A stretch of 64,000 nucleotides of DNA from Nostoc flagelliforme FACHB-838 (GTDB lineage Bacteria > Cyanobacteriota > Cyanobacteriia > Cyanobacteriales > Nostocaceae), in the NCBI RefSeq assembly GCF_014698065.1, contig NZ_JACJSI010000022.1, positions 1 through 64,000 on the forward strand, given 5' to 3'. The position numbers and the translations under genes were made by a program. Below, piece by piece: positions 53,471 through 62,545 of this stretch; positions within the stretch are counted from its first letter, which is position 1; each line of letters starts with the position of its first letter. A model generated the notes under the pieces. That model did not search any database. It worked only from the letters and a program-made list of their open reading frames with translations, and was not told the DNA's origin.

Positions 53471-54856
53471 TTAGACTATCTCTGCTTTGGGTAGTAACTC
53501 TTCACCCAACTTGTGTTGGCGTTTGCGCTTGGCGATCGCACCAGTTGCGCCTACACTAGCAAGTGCTAATAAGCCAAGTATTGAAGTAGGTTCGGGGACT
53601 TTTTCGGCAACGAGACCATCCACCCGAACAACCGATCCTAGTTGTGGGCCGACACCGCGCTTGGTGATGTATATTTGCCCGTCAGGGCCAATATCGATTC
53701 CAGCAGATGATTCCAACCCTTCACCCGCAGCAACCAGCGTTGTGCGAGTTAGATCAGGAGCAACTTTAATCAGAGAACCGGGAAGGAACCGCAAGTCACC
53801 CTGCAACTGGGATTCGTCGCCGAACTGTAACACCAGCAAATTGCCTTGATCGTCAAAGGTTAAGTCTGTGATTTGTGTAAACCCATCCAGAAAAACCTCT
53901 GGGTTGCCATCTTCGCCGATGCGGAAGATCCGCGATTCATTTTCTGGATATGGAAAACCTGAATATTCCGCAACGTACAAGGCTCCATCGGGGCCAATCG
54001 TGCCACCTGTAGGTACTGATTGAATTGCGATGTTTCCTCCTGGAAGTATGTCTACTAACCCTGGAGGCAGTTCTTGTCCTGGTGGAAGGGGTGGCAATTT
54101 TGAAGCACTAAGGACTTTCTTAGGAATTGCAATTGCCTCAGACTCACTTCCGTCAAGTTTGACTTTGTAAGCGGCGTTTCCACCCCCGTCAACGACATAA
54201 GCAGTATCGCCATCAATGGTCAAATCAAACGGATTGGTAACTACATCCCCACCGTCTGGGTTATTAGCAATTTCATACTTGCCGAAGTCGAAAATACTTT
54301 CCAGCTTTCCGGTATTCAAGTCAGCTTTGAAAAGTTGTGCTAAAAGCGGGGTATTCAGTACTTTATCGGGTGTGGATGGGGGGAAAGTAATTAGTTGCTG
54401 CTCTGGGATCGGGAAAGTAGCACCAAGGTTAAGTGATTCTAGATCACGATTTCCTGGATAACCGGCAAACCCAGTTAGAAGATAAGCATTCCCCTGAGAG
54501 TCGAATTGTACGTCTTGAATACCAGCGCCTTGGTTGCCACTGGGTTGCTCTGCTATAGATTCAAAGTTATTGAATAGACGCTGTGTGGTGCCATCTGATG
54601 CAACTTTGACCAGTGAACCACTATTACCAGCACAGATAGGCTGAAACAGAGTACTCGGAGATGGTTGGCAATTTCCGTTCCCTCCGATACCTGGCTCTGC
54701 TACGTAGAGACTGCCGTCAGGGCCAAAGCTAACACCCCGTGCATTACTGACTCCATCGACAATTGTTGTTAGTGTTGCAGCTTGTACAGATGGTGTTCCA
54801 CAAATAGCAGCCAAACAAAATGTCAGAGATGTAAGAGCAAATGATTTGAGTTTCAT
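53471..54856 (-). CDS. scyE: ScyE: exported propeller-like protein with PEP-CTERM
   Basis: A 461-aa protein of the ScyD/ScyE family. Signal peptide to about residue 26 (GTPSVQA). Beta-propeller-like repeats follow, such as NARGVSFGPDGSLYVAEPGI, GAGIQDVQFDSQGNAYLLTG and GPDGALYVAEYSGFPYPENE. The tail is a PEP-CTERM signal (VPEPTSILGLLALA, then a basic AKRKRQ). It is a tandem paralogue of ScyD, sharing segment order and the motif NPDGGDV. A role in scytonemin maturation in the periplasm is accepted but undefined. Confidence 0.92.
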   Translation of the reverse strand: MKLKSFALTSLTFCLAAICGTPSVQAATLTTIVDGVSNARGVSFGPDGSLYVAEPGIGGNGNCQPSPSTLFQPICAGNSGSLVKVASDGTTQRLFNNFESIAEQPSGNQGAGIQDVQFDSQGNAYLLTGFAGYPGNRDLESLNLGATFPIPEQQLITFPPSTPDKVLNTPLLAQLFKADLNTGKLESIFDFGKYEIANNPDGGDVVTNPFDLTIDGDTAYVVDGGGNAAYKVKLDGSESEAIAIPKKVLSASKLPPLPPGQELPPGLVDILPGGNIAIQSVPTGGTIGPDGALYVAEYSGFPYPENESRIFRIGEDGNPEVFLDGFTQITDLTFDDQGNLLVLQFGDESQLQGDLRFLPGSLIKVAPDLTRTTLVAAGEGLESSAGIDIGPDGQIYITKRGVGPQLGSVVRVDGLVAEKVPEPTSILGLLALASVGATGAIAKRKRQHKLGEELLPKAEIV

Positions 54857-54953
54857 ACCTTTGGAGATTGAGAGTTAAATAAATGGAAACTTTTATGGTT
54901 TTAAAGACAACGAATCGCAGTCTTTGAGGAACGTAGGATTGGTTTGAAACTCT

Positions 54954-56258
54954 TTACTTGAGCGCCACAACTCCATTTATGGGAGGTTTAGTAGCTCTCT
55001 TTTTGTGCAACCAAGCAACACCTAAAGCACCGATCGCTAATATGCCTAAAGCAGAATCAGGTTCAGGGACAGATTTGATATTTTCAATTCTGAGAACTTG
55101 TCCTTTTCCTGGGCGATCGCCTCGGTTTGTGACGTATACGGCATCATCAGCACCAATAGTTAGGGCGCTAGGTGACTCTAATCCATTGCCACTCAGAAGA
55201 GTTGTGCGTGTCCCATCGGCAGCTATTTTGATGACAGAACCATCAAAATCACCTTTCCAGGCTGACTGATTGGCGTACTGCAAAGCATATAAATTGCCTT
55301 CAGTATCAAATTCCAAGTCTGTGAGTTGGGTAAAACCATCGGCGAAGACTGATGATGTTCCATCTACACTGACTCGATAAATTTTTGCGCCATCTTCTGG
55401 GAAGGGAAAACCTGTAAATTGGCTGACATAATAAGCACCATCAGGCCCTTTGGCCACATTTGAGGGGACTGCTTGGCTTGCAAATTGCGATGGGCGAAGC
55501 CCCGCCGTAGGCGATCGCACCTCTTCACCTTGAGATGGCACTTGTGCCGGTTCATTGGATGGTGTACCGGAGGGTGGAAAAACTGGATTAGTCAAGATGT
55601 CTTGGGGAAACGCAACTATCGCCTGCAAATTACTACCATCAGCGTTAACACTGAGTAAGTTGTTTGCACCTGCATCAACTGCAACTAACTTATTGCCATC
55701 TATTGCAAAACCCAAGGGATTGCTACCGACATCACCACCATCGGGATTGTTGGCGAGTTCATAGTTAGCTAAATCGGCAATACTCGCCCAGGAATTGGTT
55801 TTAAAATCGGGAGCGATAATTTTACCAAGGTCAGTGTCACCTAAATTGCGATCGCGAAAGGCTGGATTAGCCCCATACCCAATCAGAACATAAGGTTTAC
55901 CTTGAGCATCAAATTTGATATCACGGGGGCCAGCCGCTCCAGTGCCATCTGGTAATGCTAAGGAAGGAAGTCCTGTAAGTATGCGCTCAGTTTTACCATT
56001 CTCAATTTTGGTAACTGCTCCACTTGTGCCGTAGCATAATGAATCGCCTTGACCGCTTGACGGTGGAACACAAGCGCCACTTCCCCCTATTCCCGCCTCT
56101 GTAACATAGAGATTACCATCAGGGCTAAAGCTCAAACCTCCGGGGCTATATAGACCGTCGGCGATTACTGAAAAGGATGCAGCTGAGGCAGCTTTGATTC
56201 CAGAAAAAGCGGCAACACAAAAAGTTAGGAAGGTAATCGTAAGTTGTCTCAGTTTCAT
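54954..56258 (-). CDS. scyD: ScyD: exported propeller-like protein with PEP-CTERM
   Basis: A 434-aa protein paralogous to ScyE. Signal peptide with FLTFCVAAFSGIKAASA. Repeats include SPGGLSFSPDGNLYVTEAGI, GPRDIKFDAQGKPYVLIGYG, NPDGGDVGSNPLGFAIDGNK and GPDGAYYVSQFTGFPFPEDG. The C-terminal PEP-CTERM signal is VPEPDSALGILAIGALG then HKKR. ATG at 56258 taken; the longer frame begins with a TTG three codons upstream. It is the first of the three exported cluster proteins, 115 bp from scyC. Confidence 0.92.
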   Translation of the reverse strand: MKLRQLTITFLTFCVAAFSGIKAASAASFSVIADGLYSPGGLSFSPDGNLYVTEAGIGGSGACVPPSSGQGDSLCYGTSGAVTKIENGKTERILTGLPSLALPDGTGAAGPRDIKFDAQGKPYVLIGYGANPAFRDRNLGDTDLGKIIAPDFKTNSWASIADLANYELANNPDGGDVGSNPLGFAIDGNKLVAVDAGANNLLSVNADGSNLQAIVAFPQDILTNPVFPPSGTPSNEPAQVPSQGEEVRSPTAGLRPSQFASQAVPSNVAKGPDGAYYVSQFTGFPFPEDGAKIYRVSVDGTSSVFADGFTQLTDLEFDTEGNLYALQYANQSAWKGDFDGSVIKIAADGTRTTLLSGNGLESPSALTIGADDAVYVTNRGDRPGKGQVLRIENIKSVPEPDSALGILAIGALGVAWLHKKRATKPPINGVVALK

Positions 56259-56318
56259 GTGTTGCAATACAGCTTATCGTGGGAAATTTAGGGGTGAATT
56301 TTAAACGCAGAGTAACGC

Positions 56319-56372
56319 TGTAGACGCTTTTGCGGCTTGCCGCAGGCTGGGAAGCGCAGAGGGGCGCCGAGG
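56319..56372. repeat. GC-rich dispersed repeat between scyD and scyC
   Basis: tgtagacgcttttgcggctt then gccgcaggctgggaagcgca: a short hairpin-forming block of the window's dispersed repeat class, touching the scyC stop. Its presence in the pigment operon suggests a relatively recent insertion. Confidence 0.5.
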
Positions 56373-56373
56373 T

Positions 56374-57342
56374 TTAGTTGGTAACTAGTGCTTCTGGAGT
56401 TTTTGGTAGATAGCTCATTCCTAGGTCAAATGATTTGAGATTGCCAGCTTTGGCTTCTAGTAAACGTTTGATGTTCATGCTCTCAGCGCCAAAGTCTTCA
56501 ATCTGAAGTTTGCCGTGGGTCACAGTACCGTCTGTTTTCCAGAATGTGATTCGATGCAGAATAAAACCAGAAGCTTCAGGATCAGCGAAAGCATAAGCGG
56601 TTGGGATGAGTAAGGCTACAGAGCGCTGGTAATATTCGTAATCTGGATAGAAATGTTCTTGCTCAAGCAAGTAGTATTTACTCAGACTATGAACGCGTAC
56701 AGATACTTTTACTTTCTGGTCATATTCATCTTTGAATTCACCTGATTCAGACGTGATATCACCATTTGGTCGTAATAAATGCGCCCACTCATCTACGTTG
56801 TTTAGGTCTTTTAAGTATTCAATGCCGATATCAATTGGGGCATCAACATAAATTGTGTCTGTATCAATAAAGTGGCTTCCTTTAGCTGCTGAGGTCAGAC
56901 CTGCCTTGCGTTCTAAATTACCTTTGAGAGAACGACATTCGGAAGTATGTACTGTATGAATTCCCTGCATAATCATTTGAGTCTGCCGTTTGGGATCGAC
57001 AAAGCTCAACCAATGAAAATACACACCTTTTTCATCTGTACCTGGCTCGATGTAGTCTGTAGGAAACAACAAGACAGGGTAAACTTGAAAATATTTCTGA
57101 TACTCTAATCCGCAGTGCCACTCAATGCCATAAAACAGCGGATTTTCTAGTTTTTTAACGTGATAGTAAAGATTTTTGTGATAACCAGATGCAGTTCCCA
57201 GCCAGGTATCTTCGTCAATTTGTTCTTTCATCCGGCTATAAAGCGTCCATTCATCCAAGTTCTTTAAACTACAAAGGTAGTTAAAGGCGCTCTCTGGTGA
57301 AGTAGCGATATAAGCTGATGTTGCAAAGGTATTTTTTTCCAC
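56374..57342 (-). CDS. scyC: ScyC: cyclase of scytonemin monomer synthesis
   Basis: A 322-aa cytosolic enzyme that cyclises and decarboxylates the ScyA product to the tricyclic ketone precursor of scytonemin. Two related halves are visible: residues 11-149, starting YIATSPESAFNYLCSLKNLD and ending LERKAG; and residues 165-301, starting YVDAPIDIGIEYLKDLNNVD and ending LEAKAG. Each half resembles a START/SRPBCC-type ligand-binding fold at its N-terminal motif (x-S/A-P-x-x-x-x-x-Y-L-x-x-L-x-N-x-D-E-W). No signal peptide. It lies 25 bp after scyB, clearly co-transcribed. Confidence 0.93.
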   Translation of the reverse strand: MEKNTFATSAYIATSPESAFNYLCSLKNLDEWTLYSRMKEQIDEDTWLGTASGYHKNLYYHVKKLENPLFYGIEWHCGLEYQKYFQVYPVLLFPTDYIEPGTDEKGVYFHWLSFVDPKRQTQMIMQGIHTVHTSECRSLKGNLERKAGLTSAAKGSHFIDTDTIYVDAPIDIGIEYLKDLNNVDEWAHLLRPNGDITSESGEFKDEYDQKVKVSVRVHSLSKYYLLEQEHFYPDYEYYQRSVALLIPTAYAFADPEASGFILHRITFWKTDGTVTHGKLQIEDFGAESMNIKRLLEAKAGNLKSFDLGMSYLPKTPEALVTN

Positions 57343-57367
57343 TTCTCACTCCTTAAGATAATAAAAA

Positions 57368-58429
57368 TTAAGCTGCGAACGCTTTAGTCTTGTTTCGTTT
57401 ACCGTTCTGAATACGGTCTTCTGCTAATCGCTTGGCAGCATCGTTAGTAGTAACTCCCTGCTGGTTAGCAATATCAAAAATTGCTAATAGCGTGTCATAA
57501 ATGTTATGCACTTGCTTAAATGCTTTTTCTTCGTCATAACCAATCATTTCGTTATAAACATTGATTAGCCCTCCAGCGTTAATTACATAATCAGGGCTAT
57601 AAAGAATTCCTTTCTTGGTAAGCATTTGGCTATGTAGTTGCTCATTTTCCAATTGATTATTGGCTGCACCAGCAATAATAGAAGCTTGCAGAAAAGGAAT
57701 TGTATGACTATTAAGAATTCCTCCTAAAGCGCAAGGAGAAAATATATCTACATCAAGAGAGTAAATTTCGCTTGGCTCTACAATAGTTGCGCCAAAAAGC
57801 CGTTTTGCTTCTTCTGCTTTGGCTGGATCTACATCGCTAACAAAAAGCTTGACATCATGCTCATGTAAGTGTCGGCAAAGATTTTTGCCTACATTTCCTA
57901 AGCCTTGAACTGCAACTTTCATGCCATCAAGTCTTTTGCTCTGCCAACGAGATTCTACAGCAGCTTTAATTCCGAGAAAAACTCCTAAAGATGTTATAGG
58001 AGCGGGGCCACCAGATTTTTCTGATACTCCAACAACATATTTAGTTTCTTGGCTGATTGTCCGCACATCGTCGGGGGTAATATTGACATCCTGTCCGGTA
58101 ATAAAGCGCCCATTCAAGCTATCAACAAAACGACCATAAGCTCTCAACAGATCATCTGTTTTATTTTCAGGATTAGCGATAATGACTGCTTTGCCTCCAC
58201 CAGCCGGAATGTTAGCGCAAGCAGCTTTATATGTCATTCCCCGACTCAAACGAAGCGCATCTTTCAAAGCAGCTTCTTCGTTGACGTAAGGCATGAGCCT
58301 TGTCGCTCCCATCGCTGGGCCTAAGCTCGTGTCATGGATGGCAATAATTGCTTTAATTTCGGGATTTTTACCATGACAGAAGAGAACTTGTTCGTGACCC
58401 ATTTCTCTAACAGTTTCAAATAGCAGCAT
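57368..58429 (-). CDS. scyB: ScyB: tryptophan dehydrogenase (Leu/Phe dehydrogenase family)
   Basis: A 353-aa NAD-dependent amino-acid dehydrogenase of the Glu/Leu/Phe/Val family that oxidatively deaminates tryptophan to indole-3-pyruvate. Catalytic region: AIHDTSLGPAMGATRLMPYV, MTYKAACANIPAGGGKAVII (catalytic Lys in the GGGKA loop), and FITGQDVNITPDDV with the catalytic Asp. The Rossmann domain has VAVQGLGNVGKNLCRHLHEH, and PCALGGILNS and AGAANNQL follow. The length fits leucine dehydrogenases. It belongs to the core operon. It starts 507 bp from the scyA stop, an unusually wide gap with no gene. Confidence 0.95.
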   Translation of the reverse strand: MLLFETVREMGHEQVLFCHGKNPEIKAIIAIHDTSLGPAMGATRLMPYVNEEAALKDALRLSRGMTYKAACANIPAGGGKAVIIANPENKTDDLLRAYGRFVDSLNGRFITGQDVNITPDDVRTISQETKYVVGVSEKSGGPAPITSLGVFLGIKAAVESRWQSKRLDGMKVAVQGLGNVGKNLCRHLHEHDVKLFVSDVDPAKAEEAKRLFGATIVEPSEIYSLDVDIFSPCALGGILNSHTIPFLQASIIAGAANNQLENEQLHSQMLTKKGILYSPDYVINAGGLINVYNEMIGYDEEKAFKQVHNIYDTLLAIFDIANQQGVTTNDAAKRLAEDRIQNGKRNKTKAFAA

Positions 58430-58622
58430 CTTGACCTCTCGATATTGGTGGGAATTGGTTAGAGAAAGTAATGAACATTACGAAATGTAAGGATATAGAC
58501 AGAAAAACACTCTCGAAGATTAAGATTGAGTGAAGTAATAAATCTCTTAGTGTTCAAAAATCAAACATTTAAAATTCCAACTTGCGGAAATGTGATTTTT
58601 GGTTGGAATAAGAGAATGAAGA

Positions 58623-58869
58623 AACGAACCGCCCTGTTTACGAAAGGCTTCCGCCAACGCGTAGTGTCTCATTAGAGAATGACGTAAACAGAAGGACACT
58701 TTTGTGGGTGGGTTTGCCGACTTGAGGGAAGTATCAGTTGCAATGGGAAGATAGTTGTCAAAGGTTTTTGTATCAGTGCTGTGAATTTCTGAAAGATTGG
58801 AATGCTCCCGTGTTTTACTCTTTTCCTTAGCGTCCTTCTCTACAAGACGCTACGCGTTGGCGGTTCGTT
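58623..58869. repeat. Inverted repeat-bounded element between scyA and scyB
   Basis: Arms aacgaaccgcc (58623-58633) and ggcggttcgtt (58859-58869) are exact reverse complements. Next to each lies the same GC-rich block in opposite orientation (cttccgccaacgcgtagtgt versus gacgctacgcgttggcgg). The 247-bp unit looks like a small non-autonomous element inside the intergenic space. The rest of 58430-58936 is featureless AT-rich sequence. Confidence 0.5.
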
Positions 58870-58936
58870 ACAAAAATCTTCGAGCCGGAAGCAAGTAATT
58901 TCTGTAACAATCTCATTCGATTGCCAGCTTTTAAAG

Positions 58937-60823
58937 TCAAACCATTGGAAATGAAACTTGCTTGGCTGGATTTTTAGCCGAACTTGATTTAACTCCTTGT
59001 GCTGCTAAACTTTTATTACGTGCACCAGATGGTGCTGGTCGATCAGCGTCAATCACTACATCGATCAGAAAGGGAACATTTGATGCGATCGCTTGTTCTA
59101 ATGCTGCTTCGATATCTGACTCTCTGACGACTACGATCGCTTCTGCTCCCATACCACGGGCAATCATGGCAAAATTTGTCGGTGGAAGTGTTGCATCTGC
59201 ACCCTTTAATCCCAAGATTTTCATCCCTTGATGGCACATGTTGTAACGTGCATCGTTAAGTACAATCCAAATCGCGGGAATTTTGTATTTCACGGCCGTG
59301 CTGATTTCGTTATTCATCAGCATGGCTCCATCGCCAACAATTCCTACAGCTTTGCTATTGCTCGCCAGCGCTGCACCCAATACTCCTGTGACGGCGTGAC
59401 CCATTGCTCCAACTCCGGTGCTGACTCGGTAACGATTAGCTTCGGAAAATTGCAGCATGTGAGTTGACCAGGTAAACGAGTTACCGCACTCTGCCATCAC
59501 TATGGCATCGGTATCTTCAACAATTATCTTTTGAATTGCTGCCATCAATACTTCTGGCCGCACTGGATAATCTACGTCTGGTGCAGGTTCAATTGCTTTG
59601 TGTTCTGGATGAGGTAGGGACAAAGTTGCGGAATCAGGAGCATCCGGTAATTGCTGCAACAATTCTTTCACAAAAGCTTTGATATCAGACCGAACTCCGA
59701 AAGTTTCAACGTGGGGATAGGCTACGCCTGGCACTTCTGGGTCAATATCTACATGGACAAAACCTTCTTTTGGAACTAGCGCCGAACTCCAGAAGGAAGT
59801 CGGTTCACCAAGGCGGGTTCCTAATACGAGTGTGCGTAGTGGAGGTTGTTGTTCCATATAAGTTAAGACGGAAGCATGACCGCCTAAACCTGTGACACCT
59901 ACAAACTGGGGATGATCTTCGGGGAAGATACCTTTACCACGGGGTGAACACATGACGGCTGCTCCGGTTTTTTCAGCGAGTTCAAGGATTTCCTCTGCTG
60001 CGTCACGCGCGCCGAAACCAACCCAGATGGCAAAGGGGCCAGATGATAATAACTCTACAGATTTAGCGATCGCTTCTTTTGAAGCAGTCATCGGAAACGG
60101 AGCAACATTTAGTTGAGGTAAAGATATATTCTCAAATAAACTTGTCTGCACTGCGGTAGGAATACTCAAATGAGCCACAAATCCACCTGGTTGCGCCATT
60201 GCTAAAGCAAGTTTGCGGAAAATCTGCGGTAGTTGAGCCGCAGATTCAATAGTGATTGCATAGTTAAATAGCGCTCCTGGGGTAAAAATCCCTCCGCTTG
60301 GCAATGTATAAGTGCTAGTTTCTTGAATTGCCCAACGTCCACGTTGCGGTGCAGAGGTGCAAGCCGATATCAAAATTACCTTTGCACCTTCGCCACGAGC
60401 TGCAAATAATCCGGTGAGGGCGTTGGTGATCCCCGGCCCTGCTGTAGTAAAAACCACAGTGGGACGATTGTTAGCAAAGTAAGCTTCTGTCGCGGCAAAT
60501 GCGGCTCCTGCTTCATGGCGGAAGTTCAAGACTTCTATATTGCTATTAGATAGCGCACCCCAAAGGCTTGCCATTGCACCACCGGCAACACCAAAAGCGT
60601 AGCTTACTCCCAAATTTACCAACATTTGAGTGATCGCATCGGCAACTGAGAGGGTTGGGGCGATTTCATCGTTTAAAAAAGGCTCAATTCCGCCATTCTT
60701 CTCCGATTCATCAAACTGACGTGTATCGTCAGACACAGATTCTACATATCTATTTGCTGGAAATTCCTTGTATGGCTCAGTGGTGATGAGAGGAGAGTTT
60801 GAACCAGTATAGTTTTGACTCAT
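58937..60823 (-). CDS. scyA: ScyA: thiamine-diphosphate acyloin synthase
   Basis: A 628-aa ThDP-dependent enzyme of the acetolactate synthase family that couples indole-3-pyruvate with p-hydroxyphenylpyruvate in scytonemin synthesis. N-terminal pyrimidine-binding domain: SYAFGVAGGAMASLWGALSN and NFRHEAGAAFAATEAYFANN with the ThDP-activating Glu. The middle domain has VGFGARDAAEEILELA. The C-terminal pyrophosphate domain shows the metal-binding motif GIVGDGAMLMNNEISTAVKY (GDG...NN). ATG at 60823; a GTG three codons upstream is also possible. First gene of the operon, preceded by the 1.7-kb regulatory space with three 51-bp repeats. Confidence 0.95.
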   Translation of the reverse strand: MSQNYTGSNSPLITTEPYKEFPANRYVESVSDDTRQFDESEKNGGIEPFLNDEIAPTLSVADAITQMLVNLGVSYAFGVAGGAMASLWGALSNSNIEVLNFRHEAGAAFAATEAYFANNRPTVVFTTAGPGITNALTGLFAARGEGAKVILISACTSAPQRGRWAIQETSTYTLPSGGIFTPGALFNYAITIESAAQLPQIFRKLALAMAQPGGFVAHLSIPTAVQTSLFENISLPQLNVAPFPMTASKEAIAKSVELLSSGPFAIWVGFGARDAAEEILELAEKTGAAVMCSPRGKGIFPEDHPQFVGVTGLGGHASVLTYMEQQPPLRTLVLGTRLGEPTSFWSSALVPKEGFVHVDIDPEVPGVAYPHVETFGVRSDIKAFVKELLQQLPDAPDSATLSLPHPEHKAIEPAPDVDYPVRPEVLMAAIQKIIVEDTDAIVMAECGNSFTWSTHMLQFSEANRYRVSTGVGAMGHAVTGVLGAALASNSKAVGIVGDGAMLMNNEISTAVKYKIPAIWIVLNDARYNMCHQGMKILGLKGADATLPPTNFAMIARGMGAEAIVVVRESDIEAALEQAIASNVPFLIDVVIDADRPAPSGARNKSLAAQGVKSSSAKNPAKQVSFPMV

Positions 60824-61069
60824 TGGTTTCACATTATTACAGGAAATTACACAAAGACTTTTCAGTTTACAATCACAACGCTAGAAATATTTATGACAAA
60901 CAACTCTATTGTTGATTACAGCGATGACCTAACTCGGTCGATAGTAGAAATGGTTGATCGCTGCTGATAGATGCTTGTGAGCGCAGTACCAAAAAATTTT
61001 TACCGAAAGCATACAACAGTTGAGGCTGTGCTTCTTGAAACCAGAATAAGGGAGACGAAGATGCTTGTG

Positions 61070-61120
61070 CAATCAAAAATCTTTTGATTGAGGTGTCAAA
61101 TTTTTCGTTTTAATCTTGAT
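61070..61120 (+). promoter_or_regulatory. 51-bp repeat element upstream of scyA, copy 1
   Basis: caatcaaaaatcttttgatt then gaggtgtcaaatttttcgtt. It aligns without gaps to copy 2 (about 41 of 51 positions by eye). Positioned about 250-300 bases before the scyA start. No gene in the surrounding sequence. Confidence 0.6.
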
Positions 61121-61319
61121 AGGTACAGTAATTAAGTAGGTTGGTAGGGAAAAACTAAACCATGTAAACGCCCATAAACTAGCAGCTAACCTGGATTCAA
61201 GCCCTTCTCATAATCTTTATAAAAGTTAACATAACTAGCTTTAATAGTACCTACCTACTTTCTAATACGCATAGCAGGTTTTTAATTTGTGAAGATCGCT
61301 ATGATAAAAACCTGATTGA

Positions 61320-61370
61320 CAATGAAAAATCTTTTGATCTGGGTGTAAATTCTTTCGCTTAAATCGTGAT
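61320..61370 (+). promoter_or_regulatory. 51-bp repeat element upstream of scyA, copy 2
   Basis: caatgaaaaatcttttgatc then tgggtgtaaattctttcgct. This is the copy closest to all others and the best match to the core upstream of trpE-G. 250 bp from copy 1. Confidence 0.6.
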
Positions 61371-61455
61371 TGCGACATTTCCAGCTTAGTCGATTCAAAA
61401 GATTGATATCATGGCCCGCCATAGGCATCGCAGCAGCAGTATATGACTAAACTTA

Positions 61456-61506
61456 CAATAGAAAATATCTTGATATATTTGTCAATTCTTTTGCTTTAGG
61501 ACTTAC
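61456..61506 (+). promoter_or_regulatory. 51-bp repeat element upstream of scyA, copy 3
   Basis: caatagaaaatatcttgata then tatttgtcaattcttttgct. The most divergent copy (about 34 of 51 to copy 2, strongest in tcttttgctt). 136 bp from copy 2. Between here and 61921 no other motif is clear. Confidence 0.5.
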
Positions 61507-61921
61507 ATAAGTTTTTATGCCAATTTAAAGCATAAGCCGAAGCCCCACAGTTTGGCGGTCTTTATATTGTCACCAAAGACTCTTGGAGTCAATTGTTTGT
61601 AACGATAAAGACATCGTTTCTTAACTTTGTGTAAATGAAAATCGGTATATTTCTTTTGAGAAATGATTAAATATTCAGTAATTAATACCAAGCATAGTGT
61701 TTTTTATTGCATGATGTCCATAAACTGTACTTAGTTTAAGTATATAATGTTTGGTTTCAAAAAAATAAATACATTTATACGTAGAATACACTTATTTCTC
61801 TAATACAAATGTACATCTTACGACAGATGACTAAGCATATTCATCTATAGTTAGATACCTGAGAAGGTAAGTTAAGATAAATTAAGAAAATAAATTGAGG
61901 ACTAAAATTTGTTCATTTGGG

Positions 61922-62152
61922 TCAAGCCAAGCACTGCACATCGCATTTATGTTGAAAATCAAACGACTTTAGACTAGGAGAGTACGGCGTAAATCCAGCC
62001 ACCATCTCAATTAACCAGACAAGTTGCTCAAGCAACTGATTAAAGACAGGCAAACTTCCACCGTTCTGTACTAGTAGTTCGCTAAAGCCCTTGGCACGGG
62101 AAAGATTAAAGGATAAAAAATCTTTATACTTTAACCTTCCCCCAGTCGAAAC
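61922..62152 (-). pseudogene. Unidentified protein-like fragment in the scy regulatory gap
   Basis: A 76-residue open frame without ATG, with protein-like content: KDFLSFNLSRAKGFSELLVQ, NGGSLPVFNQLLEQLVWLIE, and a Cys/His-containing tail. I do not recognise it. It may be a decayed gene or a dispersed repeat. Its 5' border is a stop codon and no ribosome-binding site is present. Confidence 0.3.
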
Positions 62153-62545
62153 CTAGCAATTTTAGGTTAGTGAACCATATTTAGTTCTGGAGCAGGACTA
62201 GTTTAAATTTAAAATATTTTTTCTACTTAATAGATTAAGAGTTTTCAACTCCTATCTAAGAAGTCTTGCTGACTAATATAAATTTGATTTGTCTAAATTT
62301 GCTGTTGCCATAAAAGGCTATTAAAGTCAATAAAAAACTCTGAATTAATTTACTTTTTTTAGGAAAAATTAATTCAATAAATTTCTATTTATTGGTATGA
62401 TAAGTTTTGTTAACACCGTTAGTAATTTTTTCTATCTTACTAACTAATCTTATTTTAACAGCCTGACAGTGCAGCAATAATTTGAGTAAATTATGACTAT
62501 TAATTCATTAATGGCCATTGCGCTGATTAATTACCAGGAGCAAGT

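Noticed and set aside
61900..62170. Riboswitch in the scy regulatory gap
   Set aside because: No conserved cobalamin, TPP or other riboswitch core could be traced, and a protein-like frame explains the composition better.
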